The notes: a model not told the origin generated them from the letters alone. A stretch of DNA of 6,294 nucleotides from Pleurocapsa sp. MO_226.B13 (GCA_030064795.1 JASJEI010000329.1:1-6294); one strand, 5' to 3'. Positions 1 to 4,634 are shown, counted from the stretch's first letter. Made by a program: numbers and translations.

Positions 1-281
1 TTTCTCAATCTACCCGCTTGATTTTCTGCTTGATTCGCTAGTTCGCGAATTCTTCTGGCTTCGGTCTTTCTCGCTTCGGCGATCGCTTCGGTGTGTCTAA
101 TATATCTTGCTACCTGTTCGGCTTTTGCCTTGAATGATTCCCCAGTTTCAAGCCATTGGGCAAAGGTTTCTTGTAGCTTAGTTTCTTTATCTTCATCCGA
201 TAAAGAATCATCGTCTGCAATCAGAGCGATCGCATTCTCAAGCTGTTGGATTTCGTCTGATAGTTCCCAAAGTCTAGTCAT
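1..281 (-). CDS. Siphovirus Gp157-like protein (3' end beyond window)
   Basis: The reading frame opens with ATG at 279-281 (MTRLWELSDE...) and stays open to the window edge, giving 93 visible residues; the C-terminus is missing. The N-terminus is an L/W-E-L-S-x-E-I-x-x-L helix, followed by an acidic turn (DDDSLSDEDK, about residues 23-32), a helix with FAQWLETGESFKAKAEQVARYI, and a long charged coiled coil rich in A, E and R. This order (short helix, acidic D/E linker, E-x-K-A-x-x-x-x-x-x-I, coiled coil) is that of the Siphovirus Gp157 family, phage proteins of unclear mechanism that were linked to phage resistance in Streptococcus and are usually encoded beside recombination genes. It is the last visible gene of the minus-strand operon, 48 bp after the preceding stop. 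No clear Shine-Dalgarno is seen. The family call rests on recognised pattern only. Confidence 0.7.
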   Translation of the reverse strand, partial: MTRLWELSDEIQQLENAIALIADDDSLSDEDKETKLQETFAQWLETGESFKAKAEQVARYIRHTEAIAEARKTEARRIRELANQAENQAGRLR

Positions 282-329
282 AGTAATAGTTTCAGAGTTT
301 TTGTTGTTAATGGGCGCTCGCCTTAATAA

Positions 330-776
330 TTAATAATCATTTTTAATATTTTGATGTCTATGCTCAACCTCTAACTGTTCGTAGTTAGTCCTGCTTCTGA
401 ATCTGAGATTCTTAGTAACATTTGAGTCGATTAATTTCAGTCGCTTTTGATGTTGTTCTTTACTCCACTCAGCCCACATCTGACGTTCATCCCCATCCAA
501 GCGATCGCATAAATCAGCAGAAAATCGCCGATCTAAAGTTTCGGTTTTATATAAATCCCTGCCAAGCTGAATATCGCAGTGAGTAGCGTTACATTCCACT
601 GGCTTGTGTCTGCCAGAAACATAGCGAGGAATTACCTTTTTGACTAGCAAGTGCTGTACTAAACCCGTATCGTGGCAACAGAAGCATTTCCAGGTGGGTT
701 TCCAGGCGATCGCCTCATATCCAGGCTGTGCTTCATCTCTTAGCTGAATTGGCTCTAATTTGGGGTAATTATTCAT
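330..776 (-). CDS. Hypothetical cysteine-rich (putative zinc-binding) protein
   Basis: A 148-aa protein if it starts at the ATG at 774-776, which overlaps the TGA of the upstream gene as ATGA, the usual signature of translational coupling. An ATG at 791 would add five residues (MRRWQ); neither start has a strong ribosome site. Five cysteines stand in two clusters: C31, C33 and C34 in WKCFCCHDTGLV, and C62 and C67 in ECNATHCD. This suggests one zinc site. The C-x-C-C-x-D-T-G pattern resembles the zinc knuckle (CxxCxDTGxV) near the N-terminus of some replication and helicase-loader proteins, but no ATPase motif is present. The second half is basic and charged. It lies directly after the replication-initiator-like gene, the position of a replication accessory protein in phage operons. 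I do not recognise the family; a role in replication is inferred from context only. Confidence 0.7.
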   Translation of the reverse strand: MNNYPKLEPIQLRDEAQPGYEAIAWKPTWKCFCCHDTGLVQHLLVKKVIPRYVSGRHKPVECNATHCDIQLGRDLYKTETLDRRFSADLCDRLDGDERQMWAEWSKEQHQKRLKLIDSNVTKNLRFRSRTNYEQLEVEHRHQNIKNDY

Positions 777-1573
777 CTGCCAGCGACGCATTTTCTTAAG
801 TAGTCAAGGGAGTAGTATTTAGCTTCAGTTTCATAATCGCTCCAAGCACCACAGACATCTTTAACAAGCTGTACGCCGTTTTCGACTTTTTGCCCTGTGA
901 CGTGACCGAGTTGGCGCATTAGGTCATACCATTCAGCGAATTGTTTGTCTTTTGCAGCCTTTTGTACTACAGGCGCGGATTGTTGCTTAAATCTGGAGTA
1001 GAGTTCGTCAAATGTGCTGGCGATTAGTTTCTTGGGGAAACATGGTGGATTAGGCAGCTTGCCGATTTCTTCAAAAGCAAAAGTTAAAAATTTCTCTCTC
1101 TCTTCTTGGGGCAATTTTTCAACTCGTTCAGAGAGAGAGTCTTTTTTCTTATTTTTAGTCTTATTAGTCTCTGGCTTCTGAATAGCTTGCTGTGTCTGGA
1201 TTTCAGATTGAGAATGCGACATTGGTGTCGCCTCAACGACATTCTGCGTCGTGTTGATGTCGCTCTGTGTCGCCAAGGTGTCGGTGGGTGTCGCCTCCAT
1301 GACAAGATCGTCGCTAGGGGGTAATGTTGAACCACCAACACAGGTACGTACATATTTAGACACGATTAACCCTTTATCTTTCAAACTGGCTAATGCTCTT
1401 TGAACAGTCCTGACGCTAATATGTAGCCGTTTGGATATTTCAGATGTACTAATTTCTATTTCGCGATCGCCAAAAGGGTCTAAGCTACGGATATAGTACA
1501 AAAGCCCCAATTCGGATTTAGTTAGCTGTGTATAGAGTTCTACCCAGCCGTTGGCGGTAAGCTTAAAAAACAT
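773..1573 (-). CDS. Winged-helix replication-initiator-like protein
   Basis: A 266-aa protein. The ATG at 1573 has a strong AAGGAG ribosome site (1581-1586) 7 nt upstream. Residues about 15-75 form a winged helix-turn-helix: LTKSELGLLYYI, then ISTSEISKRLHISVRTVQRA with LASLKDKGLIV as recognition helix and wing. Residues 93-130 are a Thr/Gln/Ser-rich repetitive linker (EATPTD, LATQSD, NTTQNV, EATPMS), followed by a basic stretch (KTKNKKK, 138-144). The C-terminal half (150-266) is helical with W215 and W244 and ends in LDYLRKCVAGR. An N-terminal wHTH, flexible linker and C-terminal helical domain is the layout of phage and plasmid replication initiators/primosome organisers. The ATGA overlap with the next gene and the nearby Rad52-type gene fit a replication module. 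The DNA encoding the linker carries iteron-like repeats (separate entry). It could instead be only a transcription regulator. Confidence 0.75.
   Translation of the reverse strand: MFFKLTANGWVELYTQLTKSELGLLYYIRSLDPFGDREIEISTSEISKRLHISVRTVQRALASLKDKGLIVSKYVRTCVGGSTLPPSDDLVMEATPTDTLATQSDINTTQNVVEATPMSHSQSEIQTQQAIQKPETNKTKNKKKDSLSERVEKLPQEEREKFLTFAFEEIGKLPNPPCFPKKLIASTFDELYSRFKQQSAPVVQKAAKDKQFAEWYDLMRQLGHVTGQKVENGVQLVKDVCGAWSDYETEAKYYSLDYLRKCVAGR
1138..1297. other. Candidate replication origin inside the initiator-like gene
   Basis: On the plus strand TGTCG recurs at 1226, 1258, 1268, 1279 and 1289, the last four spaced 10-11 bp apart (one helical turn). The longer form GGTGTCGCCTC is exact at 1224-1234 and 1287-1297. 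Two inverted repeats lie in the same stretch: GCGACA-TTGG-TGTCGC at 1216-1231 and ACGAC/GTCGT at 1236-1252. Immediately to the left is an A/T-rich tract, about 1140-1172. Iterons followed by an AT-rich unwinding segment, all within the linker-coding part of the initiator gene, is the arrangement of the lambda origin in gene O. The alternative is that the repeats merely reflect a repetitive low-complexity protein linker. Function is inferred. Confidence 0.35.
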
Positions 1574-1602
1574 TATTGTTCTCCTTGATTAATTGGTTTA
1601 GA

Positions 1603-1690
1603 GAGTTAAAAAGTTAAAGAGTAAAGCAGTAAAACAGTGATTGAGACAGTTAAATAGTTAAGGAGTAAAGCAGTAAAACAGTGATTGAGA
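1603..1690 (+). repeat. Tandem pair of 44-bp repeats
   Basis: Two directly abutting 44-bp units, 1603-1646 and 1647-1690, differ at only three positions and share an identical 28-bp core (1619-1646 and 1663-1690) containing GTAAAGCAGTAAAACAGTG. They fill the gap between the annealing-protein gene and the initiator-like gene, upstream of the latter's ribosome site. A third, diverged unit (35 of 44 positions the same) lies at 2196-2239. Confidence 0.85.
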
Positions 1691-1711
1691 AACTGATTGA
1701 CTGTTTTACTG
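1671..1711. repeat. Inverted repeat / RNA hairpin with CAGTAAAACAGT arms
   Basis: CAGTAAAACAGT at 1671-1682 is matched by its exact reverse complement ACTGTTTTACTG at 1700-1711, leaving a 17-nt loop. In the minus-strand transcript it would fold just after the stop codon of the annealing-protein gene. There is no U-tract, so a processing site, attenuator or mRNA-stabilising hairpin is more likely than an intrinsic terminator. Confidence 0.6.
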
Positions 1712-1728
1712 TCTGACTGCTCACTGTT

Positions 1729-2160
1729 TCATCCCCACAGATGTAGTCCTAAGCCCCAACGGGCGCAACTACGTCTAAAGGCTTGAGCTTCGGCATTGGA
1801 GTAAGGGTCGCCATAGGCATCTAGATCGGAGTTTTCATTTCCCGTAGCAGAGCGGGTAAAGTCTCCTTCAGCCGCCTTGATGGTTAATGCGCCAATGACA
1901 CATACTTTTGTGCCATCAAAGCTAGTTTCGATATTCCACTCAAAGCCAGGGGCATAGAAGTCCATCAGGCGATTGAGTTCGTACCAACTGACAAAATTGA
2001 TCTTTCGTCCTTTGATAGTTTTGTGTTTGATGAATCTGGGCTGAATTGGTTTTCTCAAATCGGTCATGATTTCAATTAGTGGTCTTCTAAAATCTCTAAA
2101 GAGAATAGAATCAACTTCTTTGGTGACTATTTGTTTTCCTTGGTTTTCGATGATTTTCAT
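1729..2160 (-). CDS. Rad52/22-type single-strand annealing protein
   Basis: A 143-aa protein from ATG 2160. A TTG at 2202 would add 14 residues, but that stretch runs into the dispersed repeat (2196-2239), so the ATG is preferred; neither start has a good ribosome site. Residues 20-45 (FRDFRRPL...RKPIQPRFIK) and 58-80 (VSWYELNRLMDFYAPGFEWNI) lead into a strand-rich core (VCVIGALTIKAAEGDFTRSATGNE, 86-109), then D-x-Y-G-D-P (114-119) and the helix SNAEAQAFRRSCARWGLGLHLW (121-142). The R-x-A-T-G-N-E...GDP-x-SNAEAxAFRRxCAxxGLGxxLW pattern is that of Rad52/22-like annealing proteins, common in phages and in cyanobacteria. Such proteins bind single-stranded DNA as rings and anneal complementary strands without ATP, in phage recombination and replication restart. 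It is short but includes the typical conserved core. Confidence 0.8.
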   Translation of the reverse strand: MKIIENQGKQIVTKEVDSILFRDFRRPLIEIMTDLRKPIQPRFIKHKTIKGRKINFVSWYELNRLMDFYAPGFEWNIETSFDGTKVCVIGALTIKAAEGDFTRSATGNENSDLDAYGDPYSNAEAQAFRRSCARWGLGLHLWG

Positions 2161-2195
2161 GGGCTGGGGAAGGGTTGTTAATTTACTGATTGGGA

Positions 2196-2290
2196 CAGTC
2201 AAAAAGTGAAGAAGTAAAACAGTAAAACAGTGACTGCTAAATGCTCCTGACTGTTTTACTGTCTGACTGCTAACTGCTAACTGCTAACTG
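2196..2290. repeat. Second repeat cluster: 44-bp unit, inverted arm and TAACTGC heptamers
   Basis: A diverged third copy of the 44-bp unit (2196-2239) is followed by ACTGTTTTACTG (2250-2261), the reverse complement of CAGTAAAACAGT at 2220-2231, with an 18-nt loop. A 24-bp block at 2248-2271 is identical to 1698-1721. It runs into tandem heptamers TAACTGC at 2271-2290 (two full units and a partial one, after a GACTGC), resembling the short tandemly repeated repetitive (STRR) sequences of cyanobacteria. The stop codon of the four-helix-bundle gene (2277-2279) lies inside the heptamers. Confidence 0.8.
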
Positions 2291-2648
2291 ATTTAACTCT
2301 TCCTGTGGTTTTGAGAATTGAATAAAGTATTCTGGTTAATTCATCTGCATCTTGATTGATGCTTTGAAACATCTTCTCGGTAATGTAATCAGTATCTTTA
2401 AGCAGACTTAACCAATACTTGGTTTCTAGAGTTTCTTTGTAAGCAATTGATACCTTAGATGAAAATTCTTGAGGGCTAATTGCTCCATTGGCTTCAGCCA
2501 AATTAGCTCCGATAGAAGTCCCAGATCTTAATAGCTGTTTCGATAAAACATACTCTTTCTTTTCAGAAGCCAAGTACTTATATGCCTTGACTATTCTGAT
2601 GGCGAATTTATAAGCCTTATCGTACGCAATACTATTACTTGTTCCCAC
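2277..2648 (-). CDS. Four-helix-bundle protein (S23/IVP-type, TIGR02436-like)
   Basis: A 123-aa protein. It must start at GTG 2646-2648, because the frame has a TAA five codons upstream and no other start lies between. Four amphipathic helices can be seen: AYDKAYKFAIRIVKAYKYL (8-26), VLSKQLLRSGTSIGANLAEA (34-53), SPQEFSSKVSIAYKETLETKYWLSLLKD (58-85) and EKMFQSINQDADELTRILYSILK (91-113). The Q-L-x-R-S-x-x-S-I-x-A-N-x-A-E-x-x-G and K-E-x-x-E-x-x-Y-W-L-x-L-L signatures are those of the family first found in intervening sequences of 23S rRNA and structurally akin to Avd of diversity-generating retroelements. The molecular function is unknown; a nucleic-acid-binding role is often supposed. Both its start and stop codons lie within the operon's dispersed repeats, as if the gene were a cassette. 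No reverse transcriptase is present. Confidence 0.9.
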   Translation of the reverse strand: MGTSNSIAYDKAYKFAIRIVKAYKYLASEKKEYVLSKQLLRSGTSIGANLAEANGAISPQEFSSKVSIAYKETLETKYWLSLLKDTDYITEKMFQSINQDADELTRILYSILKTTGRVKSVSS

Positions 2649-2664
2649 TGTTTTACTGCTTTAC
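2646..2664 (-). repeat. Inverted copy of the operon repeat at a gene start
   Basis: The 19 bases 2646-2664 are the exact reverse complement of 1621-1639 and 1665-1683 (GTAAAGCAGTAAAACAGTG on the minus strand). The last three bases of the unit supply the GTG start codon of the four-helix-bundle gene. Confidence 0.85.
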
Positions 2665-2682
2665 TAATTTACTGATAACTAT

Positions 2683-2928
2683 TTAAAACGGTTCATCTTT
2701 GAAAACGGTTTGATATTTCTGGTCGTAAAACCGCCCTAAACCAGTCAGATAACCACTGCGGTAAGTCAAGTTAGACCACAAATCGGGATTTGGTTCTAAA
2801 CCGATTACTCCATCAAATTCGCCTTCGGAGTGAATATCGGTTTCTCGCTCTATTTGCGCTTCTACAGCAACTAGATCGTTCTGTATGCGTTGTTGTTGTT
2901 CTATTTCCAGTGATATATTTAAAGTCAT
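2683..2928 (-). CDS. Hypothetical 81-aa protein, first gene of the minus operon
   Basis: The ATG at 2928 has a good ribosome site, AAGAGGA (2934-2940), 5 nt away, so this small gene is probably real. Residues 1-35 form a Q/E-rich helix (IEQQQRIQNDLVAVEAQIERE), followed by an acidic, proline-containing linker and a C-terminal segment YRSGYLTGLGRFYDQKYQTVF (56-76) rich in aromatic residues. No signal peptide, membrane segment or catalytic motif is seen, and I do not recognise the family. As the first gene after the operator region it would be the most promptly expressed gene of the operon, the position of small host-takeover or regulatory proteins in temperate phages. That role is a positional guess. 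Confidence 0.7.
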   Translation of the reverse strand: MTLNISLEIEQQQRIQNDLVAVEAQIERETDIHSEGEFDGVIGLEPNPDLWSNLTYRSGYLTGLGRFYDQKYQTVFKDEPF

Positions 2929-3014
2929 ACGAATCCTCTTAATTGGGGGTGAAATTCAAAAGGCGATCGCATTCTTTCCACGGACGGCGATCGTCTTTTG
3001 TTGTGTATGTATTT

Positions 3015-3044
3015 ATTTTAATTCACCGTTTCGGTGAAAGTCAA
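3015..3044 (-). promoter_or_regulatory. Predicted leftward promoter of the replication operon
   Basis: Read on the minus strand, TTGACT (3044-3039) and TAAAAT (3020-3015) are separated by 18 bp, a near-consensus sigma-70-type pair. Transcription would start near 3008, giving a leader of about 80 nt before the ATG at 2928. The -35 box lies at the junction of operator-like sites 1 and 2, and the spacer contains site 1, so repressor binding should block it. Confidence 0.6.
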
Positions 3045-3078
3045 TCGTTTCGATGAATAAATTCACTGTTATAATGAA
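3022..3078. promoter_or_regulatory. Three tandem 17-bp operator-like sites
   Basis: Site 1 (3022-3038) is a perfect palindrome, TTCACCG-TTT-CGGTGAA. Site 2 (3041-3057), TCAATCGTTTCGATGAA, and site 3 (3062-3078), TTCACTGTTATAATGAA, keep its length and most of its outer and central bases. The sites start 19 and 21 bp apart, about two helical turns, so dimers would sit on one face of the DNA. They cover the leftward -35 and spacer (sites 1 and 2) and the rightward -10 (site 3). The obvious ligand is the adjacent HTH protein; graded affinity from the perfect site 1 to the degenerate site 3 is inferred. Confidence 0.65.
3070..3075 (+). promoter_or_regulatory. Predicted -10 box of the HTH regulator promoter
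   Basis: A consensus TATAAT lies within operator-like site 3, with a poor -35 region upstream (GTTTCG at 17-bp spacing). Start of transcription near 3082 would give a leader of about 34 nt carrying GGGAG (3101-3105), 10 nt before the ATG. The overlap with site 3 implies autoregulation. Confidence 0.5.
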
Positions 3079-3115
3079 TTTATAACGTTACACATTTATT
3101 GGGAGTAAAGTAGTT

Positions 3116-3451
3116 ATGACAACTAAGATTTGTGATTTAATGGCGATCAAGTGGCGATTGTCTGCTGTTATGGCAGACAGAGAAATTGACAATCAGGCTT
3201 TACATTTACTGACTGGGCTGCATCCTGGTACTATTTCCAAACTTAGAAACAATCCACCTTCCAGAATTGATGTGATTACGTTGAATCTTTTGTGTACGGC
3301 TCTTGATTGTCAGCCTGGAGAATTGCTGCGTTTTATTCCAGATGACCCACAAGAAAATGTATCCGATCAAAAGCAGAATAAATTAGTTGAATTTAAAGCA
3401 AACAATACTAAGGATTCAAATCCTGACGACGATACACACTCTGCTGCTTAG
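3116..3451 (+). CDS. XRE-family (HTH_26-type) transcriptional regulator, probable repressor
   Basis: A 111-aa protein starting at ATG 3116 behind GGGAG. Residues about 9-75 form a five-helix lambda-repressor-like domain: IKWRLSAVMADREI (11-24), NQALHLLTGLHPGTISKLRNN (26-46, the helix-turn-helix), then IDVITLNLLCTALDCQPGELLRFI (51-74). The tL..lC.aL.c.pgeLl ending is typical of HTH_26 (Cro/C1-type) regulators. The tail (76-111) is acidic and polar with no protease or sensor domain, so a CI-type self-cleavage response is not visible. It is divergent from the replication operon, with three operator-like sites and both promoters between them. The simplest model is a repressor of that operon and of itself, analogous to a temperate phage switch. 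Confidence 0.85.
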   Translation: MTTKICDLMAIKWRLSAVMADREIDNQALHLLTGLHPGTISKLRNNPPSRIDVITLNLLCTALDCQPGELLRFIPDDPQENVSDQKQNKLVEFKANNTKDSNPDDDTHSAA

Positions 3452-3497
3452 ATTTATGACTCGGATTAACGCATATATAAAGAGAGCGATCGCCACT

Positions 3498-3525
3498 ATG
3501 GATTTGAGAAGTAATTCGCGATCGC
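3498..3525 (+). repeat. HIP1-ended dispersed repeat, copy 1
   Basis: These 28 bp match 3983-4010 at 26 positions; both begin ATGGA and end TTCGCGATCGC. A short GATTAACGC lies upstream of each copy (3464-3472 and 3893-3901). It lies in the 195-bp gap after the HTH gene, which also holds a second HIP1 site (3486) and the palindrome GTAGTTTAACTAC (3543-3555). No gene is seen there. Confidence 0.7.
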
Positions 3526-3646
3526 AATTTTATTAGATGAAAGTAGTTTAACTACGATTAGAAAGTTCTTCAGATAGAATTTAAGACATCCCCCACGACT
3601 ACCAATCAATAAGGGATGCCAAATAATATACTTGATTCAATTATAA

Positions 3647-3898
3647 ATGACTGATTTAGAAAGGCTTGTAGAATCCAATGCCAAAGCTATACAGGCTTTA
3701 ACTTCGGATATAGCAGAGATGAAGCGCGATCGCGATTTGATGTACTCGACTATGAGGGACTTGACGGACAAAATAAGTACTTTAGTATCAGTGCAAACTC
3801 AAAGCTATGACTTGATGAAAAATCTTGATAACCGTCAGGATCAGCTAGCTAATCAACAGCAACAATTAATTGAGATTTTGAAAAAGATTTCAGATTAA
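3647..3898 (+). CDS. Small coiled-coil protein of unknown function
   Basis: An 83-aa protein starting at ATG 3647 with no ribosome site (the upstream bases are AT-rich), which is common in cyanobacteria. Almost the whole chain is predicted heptad-rich helix: LERLVESNAKAIQALTSDI, AEMKRDRDLMYSTMRDLTDKI, STLVSVQTQSYDLMKNL and DNRQDQLANQQQQLIEILKKI, with hydrophobic residues at a/d spacing, so it is probably a coiled-coil oligomer. There is no signal peptide or membrane helix. Similar short N-terminal MTDLERLVE... coiled coils are common in cyanobacterial genomes as uncharacterised proteins. The gene stands alone between dispersed repeats, and its stop codon lies in the GATTAACGC shared with 3464-3472. 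Function cannot be assigned. Confidence 0.65.
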   Translation: MTDLERLVESNAKAIQALTSDIAEMKRDRDLMYSTMRDLTDKISTLVSVQTQSYDLMKNLDNRQDQLANQQQQLIEILKKISD

Positions 3899-3982
3899 CG
3901 CGATAAGCCCTAAAGGACTAACTTCGTCCTAAAGGATACCGCTTCGCATATGTCGCCTTCGGCATGGCTGCGCTACGCAACA

Positions 3983-4010
3983 ATGGAATTGAGGAGTAAT
4001 TCGCGATCGC
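3983..4010 (+). repeat. HIP1-ended dispersed repeat, copy 2
   Basis: This is the second 28-bp copy (26 of 28 positions the same as 3498-3525). Here 81 bp separate the upstream GATTAACGC from the 28-mer, against 25 bp in copy 1. The extra length is the GC-rich block 3907-3981, as if one repeat had inserted into another. Confidence 0.65.
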
Positions 4011-4101
4011 TCAAATGTTAGGTTTGCCTGATGCTAGTGAAGAGGGTGTACTGATTAGCAGAATTCATAAAAGGCAGAGATAAACCAGCCCAGTTTTTTG
4101 A

Positions 4102-4129
4102 TTGTTAACAAACAATATCAATTTAAGAT
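4102..4129 (+). promoter_or_regulatory. Weak candidate promoter of the Bell/NLR cassette
   Basis: TTGTTA (4102-4107) and TAAGAT (4124-4129) with 16-bp spacing are the best sigma-70-like pair upstream of the cassette; TTGTTAACAA (4102-4111) is also a palindrome. Initiation near 4136 would place both 21-bp repeats in the transcript leader. Cyanobacterial promoters are often weak matches, so this is tentative. Confidence 0.3.
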
Positions 4130-4146
4130 TATATTCACTACAGATT

Positions 4147-4188
4147 GGTGTAGCCATTAAAATTTAAGGTGTAGACATTTATATTTCT
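4147..4188 (+). promoter_or_regulatory. Two 21-bp direct repeats upstream of the cassette
   Basis: GGTGTAGCCATTAAAATTT (4147-4165) and GGTGTAGACATTTATATTT (4168-4186) agree at 16 of 19 positions and start 21 bp apart, two helical turns. CTACA at 4138-4142 is the inverse of TGTAG at 4149-4153. The spacing is that of a tandem regulator-binding site; no regulator is identified. Confidence 0.4.
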
Positions 4189-4235
4189 AACCGTAAAGTT
4201 AAAGTAAAAGAAATCTTTCATCTAGCGAGAAATAA

Positions 4236-4634
4236 ATGATGACAGATCCCGTAACATTATCCGCAGCTACTATTGCTACCTTAATCGCAACCAAAGCTTT
4301 CGAGAAAACTGGTGAACAGCTAAGCGAAAAAGTTTGGGAACTAGTCGCCAACTTTCTTAAGTCCCTAAAGCGCCAAGCTCCCCAAACAGCAATGGCAATT
4401 GAGAAAGTTGCCGCACAACCTGCTTTAGCCGAGCAAGAGCCTGAAAATTATAGTCCTGCGATGCTAGCAGCAAAGGTTGAAGAAGTCGCAGAGATCGATC
4501 CAGATGTTAAAGCGACAGTAGAATTACTTGCCAACGCTGCTCGTCCAGAAGTGCCAATGACGATTGAAAACTGGAAAGGTATCAACATTAAAGGAGGCAT
4601 AAATACAGTTTCGGATAACACCTTTAATTTCTAA
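4236..4634 (+). CDS. Bell (HeLo/MLKL-like) cell-death effector with C-terminal amyloid signalling motif
   Basis: A 132-aa protein starting at one of two adjacent ATGs (4236 or 4239; MMTDP...), with GAGA at 4227-4230 as a weak ribosome site. Residues 8-22 (LSAATIATLIATKAF) are a hydrophobic, alanine/threonine-rich helix, followed by EKTGEQLSEKVWELVANFLKSLK (23-45) and further amphipathic helices to about 103. This matches my recollection of the Bell domain, a bacterial analogue of fungal HeLo and MLKL domains thought to act at membranes in regulated cell death. A P-rich linker (103-107) leads to residues 111-132, which run EN-WKGINIKG...DNTFNF and end the protein. The same motif opens the next protein. 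In known NLR/amyloid pairs, the receptor motif templates the effector motif and so activates the effector domain. No toxic activity can be read from sequence, and the Bell call is by pattern only. Confidence 0.65.
   Translation: MMTDPVTLSAATIATLIATKAFEKTGEQLSEKVWELVANFLKSLKRQAPQTAMAIEKVAAQPALAEQEPENYSPAMLAAKVEEVAEIDPDVKATVELLANAARPEVPMTIENWKGINIKGGINTVSDNTFNF
4566..4631 (+). repeat. Coding repeat: C-terminal amyloid-like motif, effector copy
   Basis: This segment encodes residues 111-132 of the effector and is homologous to 4680-4748 in the next gene. About 15 of 22 aligned residues are identical, with one single-residue gap; the conserved positions are E, W, G, I, N, I, K, G, T, D, N, F, N, F. 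The G/N-rich, beta-prone, asparagine-phenylalanine-ending composition suits a short prion-forming motif. Confidence 0.75.

Larger units (their letters stand above)
3899..4235. other. 337-bp gap: GC-rich repeat, repeat remnant and leader of the NLR cassette
   Basis: The gap has three parts. From 3907 to 3981 lies a GC-richer block with CCTAAAGGA at 3909 and 3928, small hairpins GCC-TTC-GGC (3955-3963) and TGCG-CTA-CGCA (3969-3979), and the look of a dispersed cyanobacterial repeat. From 3983 to 4083 lies copy 2 of the HIP1-ended repeat followed by a 22-codon frame (4015-4083, MLGLPDASEEG...) with no ribosome site, possibly a gene remnant. From 4084 to 4235 the DNA is AT-rich, with the direct repeats and weak promoter listed separately. 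No convincing terminator is seen. Confidence 0.5.

Noticed and set aside
91..333. Plus-strand frame of 80 codons
   Set aside because: It lies antisense to the Gp157-like gene, whose protein has recognisable family features; the plus-strand translation is Ser-rich with no domain.
1084..1353. Overlapping frames on both strands (minus 1084-1353, plus 1106-1324)
   Set aside because: Both fall inside the 266-aa initiator-like gene, which has a strong ribosome site and a clear wHTH; their translations are Arg-rich or low complexity without motifs.
1603..1721. CRISPR array
   Set aside because: The 44-bp units abut directly with no unique spacers, there are only two, and no cas gene is present.
2277..2648. 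Diversity-generating retroelement (Avd-like protein)
   Set aside because: The four-helix-bundle fold is shared with Avd, but no reverse transcriptase, template repeat or variable repeat is present; the S23/IVP-type assignment is simpler.
3511..3535. Intrinsic terminator after the HTH gene (AATTCGCGATCGCAATTTT)
   Set aside because: The symmetry comes from a HIP1 palindrome with almost no loop, and the T-run is short; the same bases recur at 3996-4010 without a T-run, so it is better explained as a dispersed repeat.
4015..4083. 22-codon gene (MLGLPDASEEG...)
   Set aside because: It is too short, has no ribosome site and lies directly after a dispersed repeat; at most it is a remnant of a larger gene that I cannot identify.
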